Below, piece after piece: positions 62,942 to 64,000 of a DNA stretch of 64,000 nucleotides (within the stretch, counting starts at the first letter, position 1; each line of letters opens with the position of its first letter). The notes under the pieces were generated by a model, which did not search any database, was not told the DNA's origin, and was given only the letters and a program-made list of their open reading frames with translations. The DNA is taken from NCBI RefSeq assembly GCF_935822925.1, contig NZ_CAKXZS010000001.1, forward strand, positions 116,903-180,902, in the 5' to 3' direction. Both the position numbers and the translations under genes were made by a program. The stretch is from Mesorhizobium ventifaucium. Lineage in GTDB: Bacteria; Pseudomonadota; Alphaproteobacteria; Rhizobiales; Rhizobiaceae.

Positions 62942-64000
62942 TTTCCGATGAAGCTGCTTCTGCACCAACCCTTTCACTTCGGGGACGACGTGTTCGGCAA
63001 GCCAATGCGCGCTAATAGCCGTCACGTCATCACACTGAACAAATGTCCTGTGTAGCGCGGATATTCAGCGCTCCCCATCGCAATGGGAAAGTGCGAAGCA
63101 GGCAGGCCAAGCCGATGCACTGTCCGCATACCGGCAGCACGGCATAGCGCCTGCCGCTAGCGAATTGTTGCGTGCCGGGGCACAGCTATCGCGATCATAT
63201 GACTCGCGCAGCGATCATCAGCGCGCGCGCTTTCAGCAAGCACCCTGATCCGGAATGGGTGAGCATCGAACTCGGCTCCGGTGGGACGATCACAAACTCC
63301 CATTTGCTCTTGCCAAGCGTCTCTATCGGGGACCTTCTTGTGTCCGAAATTTAACAAAAATGTCGAGACTCACCGAAAGTCGTCAAAGCGGGGTTCGGTT
63401 AACGGCAGGCGGGAAGCGGAACGGAGCGCCCGTCCGGCACGCGAATTGTTTCGATCGTCTCGTCGTTGAGTGTCGGCAGGGCGTCGGCCAGGACCCGGAG
63501 AACCCAACGAGACCGCACTCGATGCTCGCCACCGCGAGAACCCAGCCATACCTGCGATCCAGGCCACTGCCCGCCCTGCCAGGGCGCCTCCCAGATCGCG
63601 CCTCTGTCTGCCAAGCTGGTTGGAGACCACAACATGCGGCGAGCAGGCCGGCCCATTTTCGACCTCTAGGCCCGGTCGGTCAACAAGGACTTGCAGAACG
63701 CGGGAGTGAGCTTGCCCCGGTGGATTACGACGTTCTCGTGGCCGATCGCAGCGCGGGCGTCTTGCCACTGCCGATTATGCCCGCGCTGTTCATTGGACTT
63801 GACGTGGCAAGCGGCGAAGGCTGCGTCATCCAGCATTGCCAACTGCCGGGCATGTACCGGCCGGTTCGTATGGATGTGCACCCACATCGGACTCGGCATG
63901 GCACGATTACGCAGCACCTTGGGCTGCAGCCTGATCTCGAACAGCGAGCCTGGCTCCCCCTTCAACGCCCGTGGTCGATCCGCAGGCTCCAACTCCTCGG
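62942..64000. other. Right end of window, no gene recognised
   Basis: About 1060 bp. Minus-strand frames of 108 and 132 codons (63666-63992 and 63370-63768) and a 60-codon plus frame (63172-63354) exist, but none has a family that I know. The frame at 63666-63992 contains MWVHIHTNRPVHARQLAML and looks somewhat protein-like; it may be part of a gene or relic continuing past the window. I make no call. Confidence 0.4.

Noticed and set aside
62789..63025. 78-codon minus-strand frame before prxS
   Set aside because: It covers the prxS sigma-54 promoter and has no family match.
1..64000. CRISPR arrays, tRNA or rRNA genes, replication origin
   Set aside because: I looked for regular repeats and for tRNA-like or rRNA-like sequence and saw none that I could defend by eye.

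Overview
The window looks like part of a symbiosis island or symbiotic plasmid of a rhizobium, most likely a Mesorhizobium. The reasons are the gene set (nodABCIJ, nodD, nodFEG, nifA, nifB, fixABCX, rpoN2), the two nod boxes, at least six recognisable sigma-54 promoters, moderate GC, and many broken genes and insertion-sequence relics. The structural genes nifHDKEN are not in the window. The nodA-nodAFEG layout recalls what I remember of rhizobia from Oxytropis and Astragalus; that host assignment is inference.

Region 1 (1-10768) makes Nod factor. A minus-strand operon nodA-nodB-nodC-nodI-nodJ (nodJ cut by the window edge) reads from a nod box at 4561-4610, with divergent nodD1. A second, diverged copy of the same nodA/nod box/nodD module lies at 9102-10768. 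Its nodA2 is followed by a short in-frame relic of nodB and then nodF, nodE and nodG, which would add a fatty-acid branch to the factor. Relics of an IS5-type transposase and of a third nodD lie at 5800-6285.

Region 2 (10769-20017) has a TIM-barrel isomerase-like gene whose 3' end runs into nodD2, a LacI-type regulator, dctA with a sigma-54 promoter and tandem DctD-like sites, a decayed second TIM-barrel gene, nifA1 (with GAFTSA in place of GAFTGA), a HisC-like aminotransferase and a luciferase-like flavin monooxygenase.

Region 3 (20018-38930) is accessory DNA: a Fic protein with operator-like repeats over its own start, a MerR/P1B-ATPase metal resistance pair, a CoiA-like nuclease gene with an unknown partner, small secreted and cytosolic proteins, a short ATP-dependent DNA ligase, a nuclease with an in-frame amber codon, an XRE-ImmA/PIN-like pair, and relics of IS110, IS481, IS3 and IS21 elements.

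Region 4 (38931-64000) is the nitrogen-fixation block. The minus-strand genes are iscA-like, nifS, truncated nifV and nifW; then fixABCX-nifA2; then nifB-fdxN-nifZ-fixU, a SIR2-like gene and a two-subunit ABC exporter. On the plus strand are a haem-utilisation gene (hmuS) with a decayed hmuT, then a cytochrome P450, a ferredoxin-SnoaL fusion and nifQ. rpoN2 and the peroxiredoxin gene prxS follow on the minus strand. Sigma-54 promoters stand before nifB, fixA, iscA-like, the P450 and prxS, so most of this block should be switched on together by NifA in the nodule. Loss of nifV and of intact hmuT fits dependence on the plant host.
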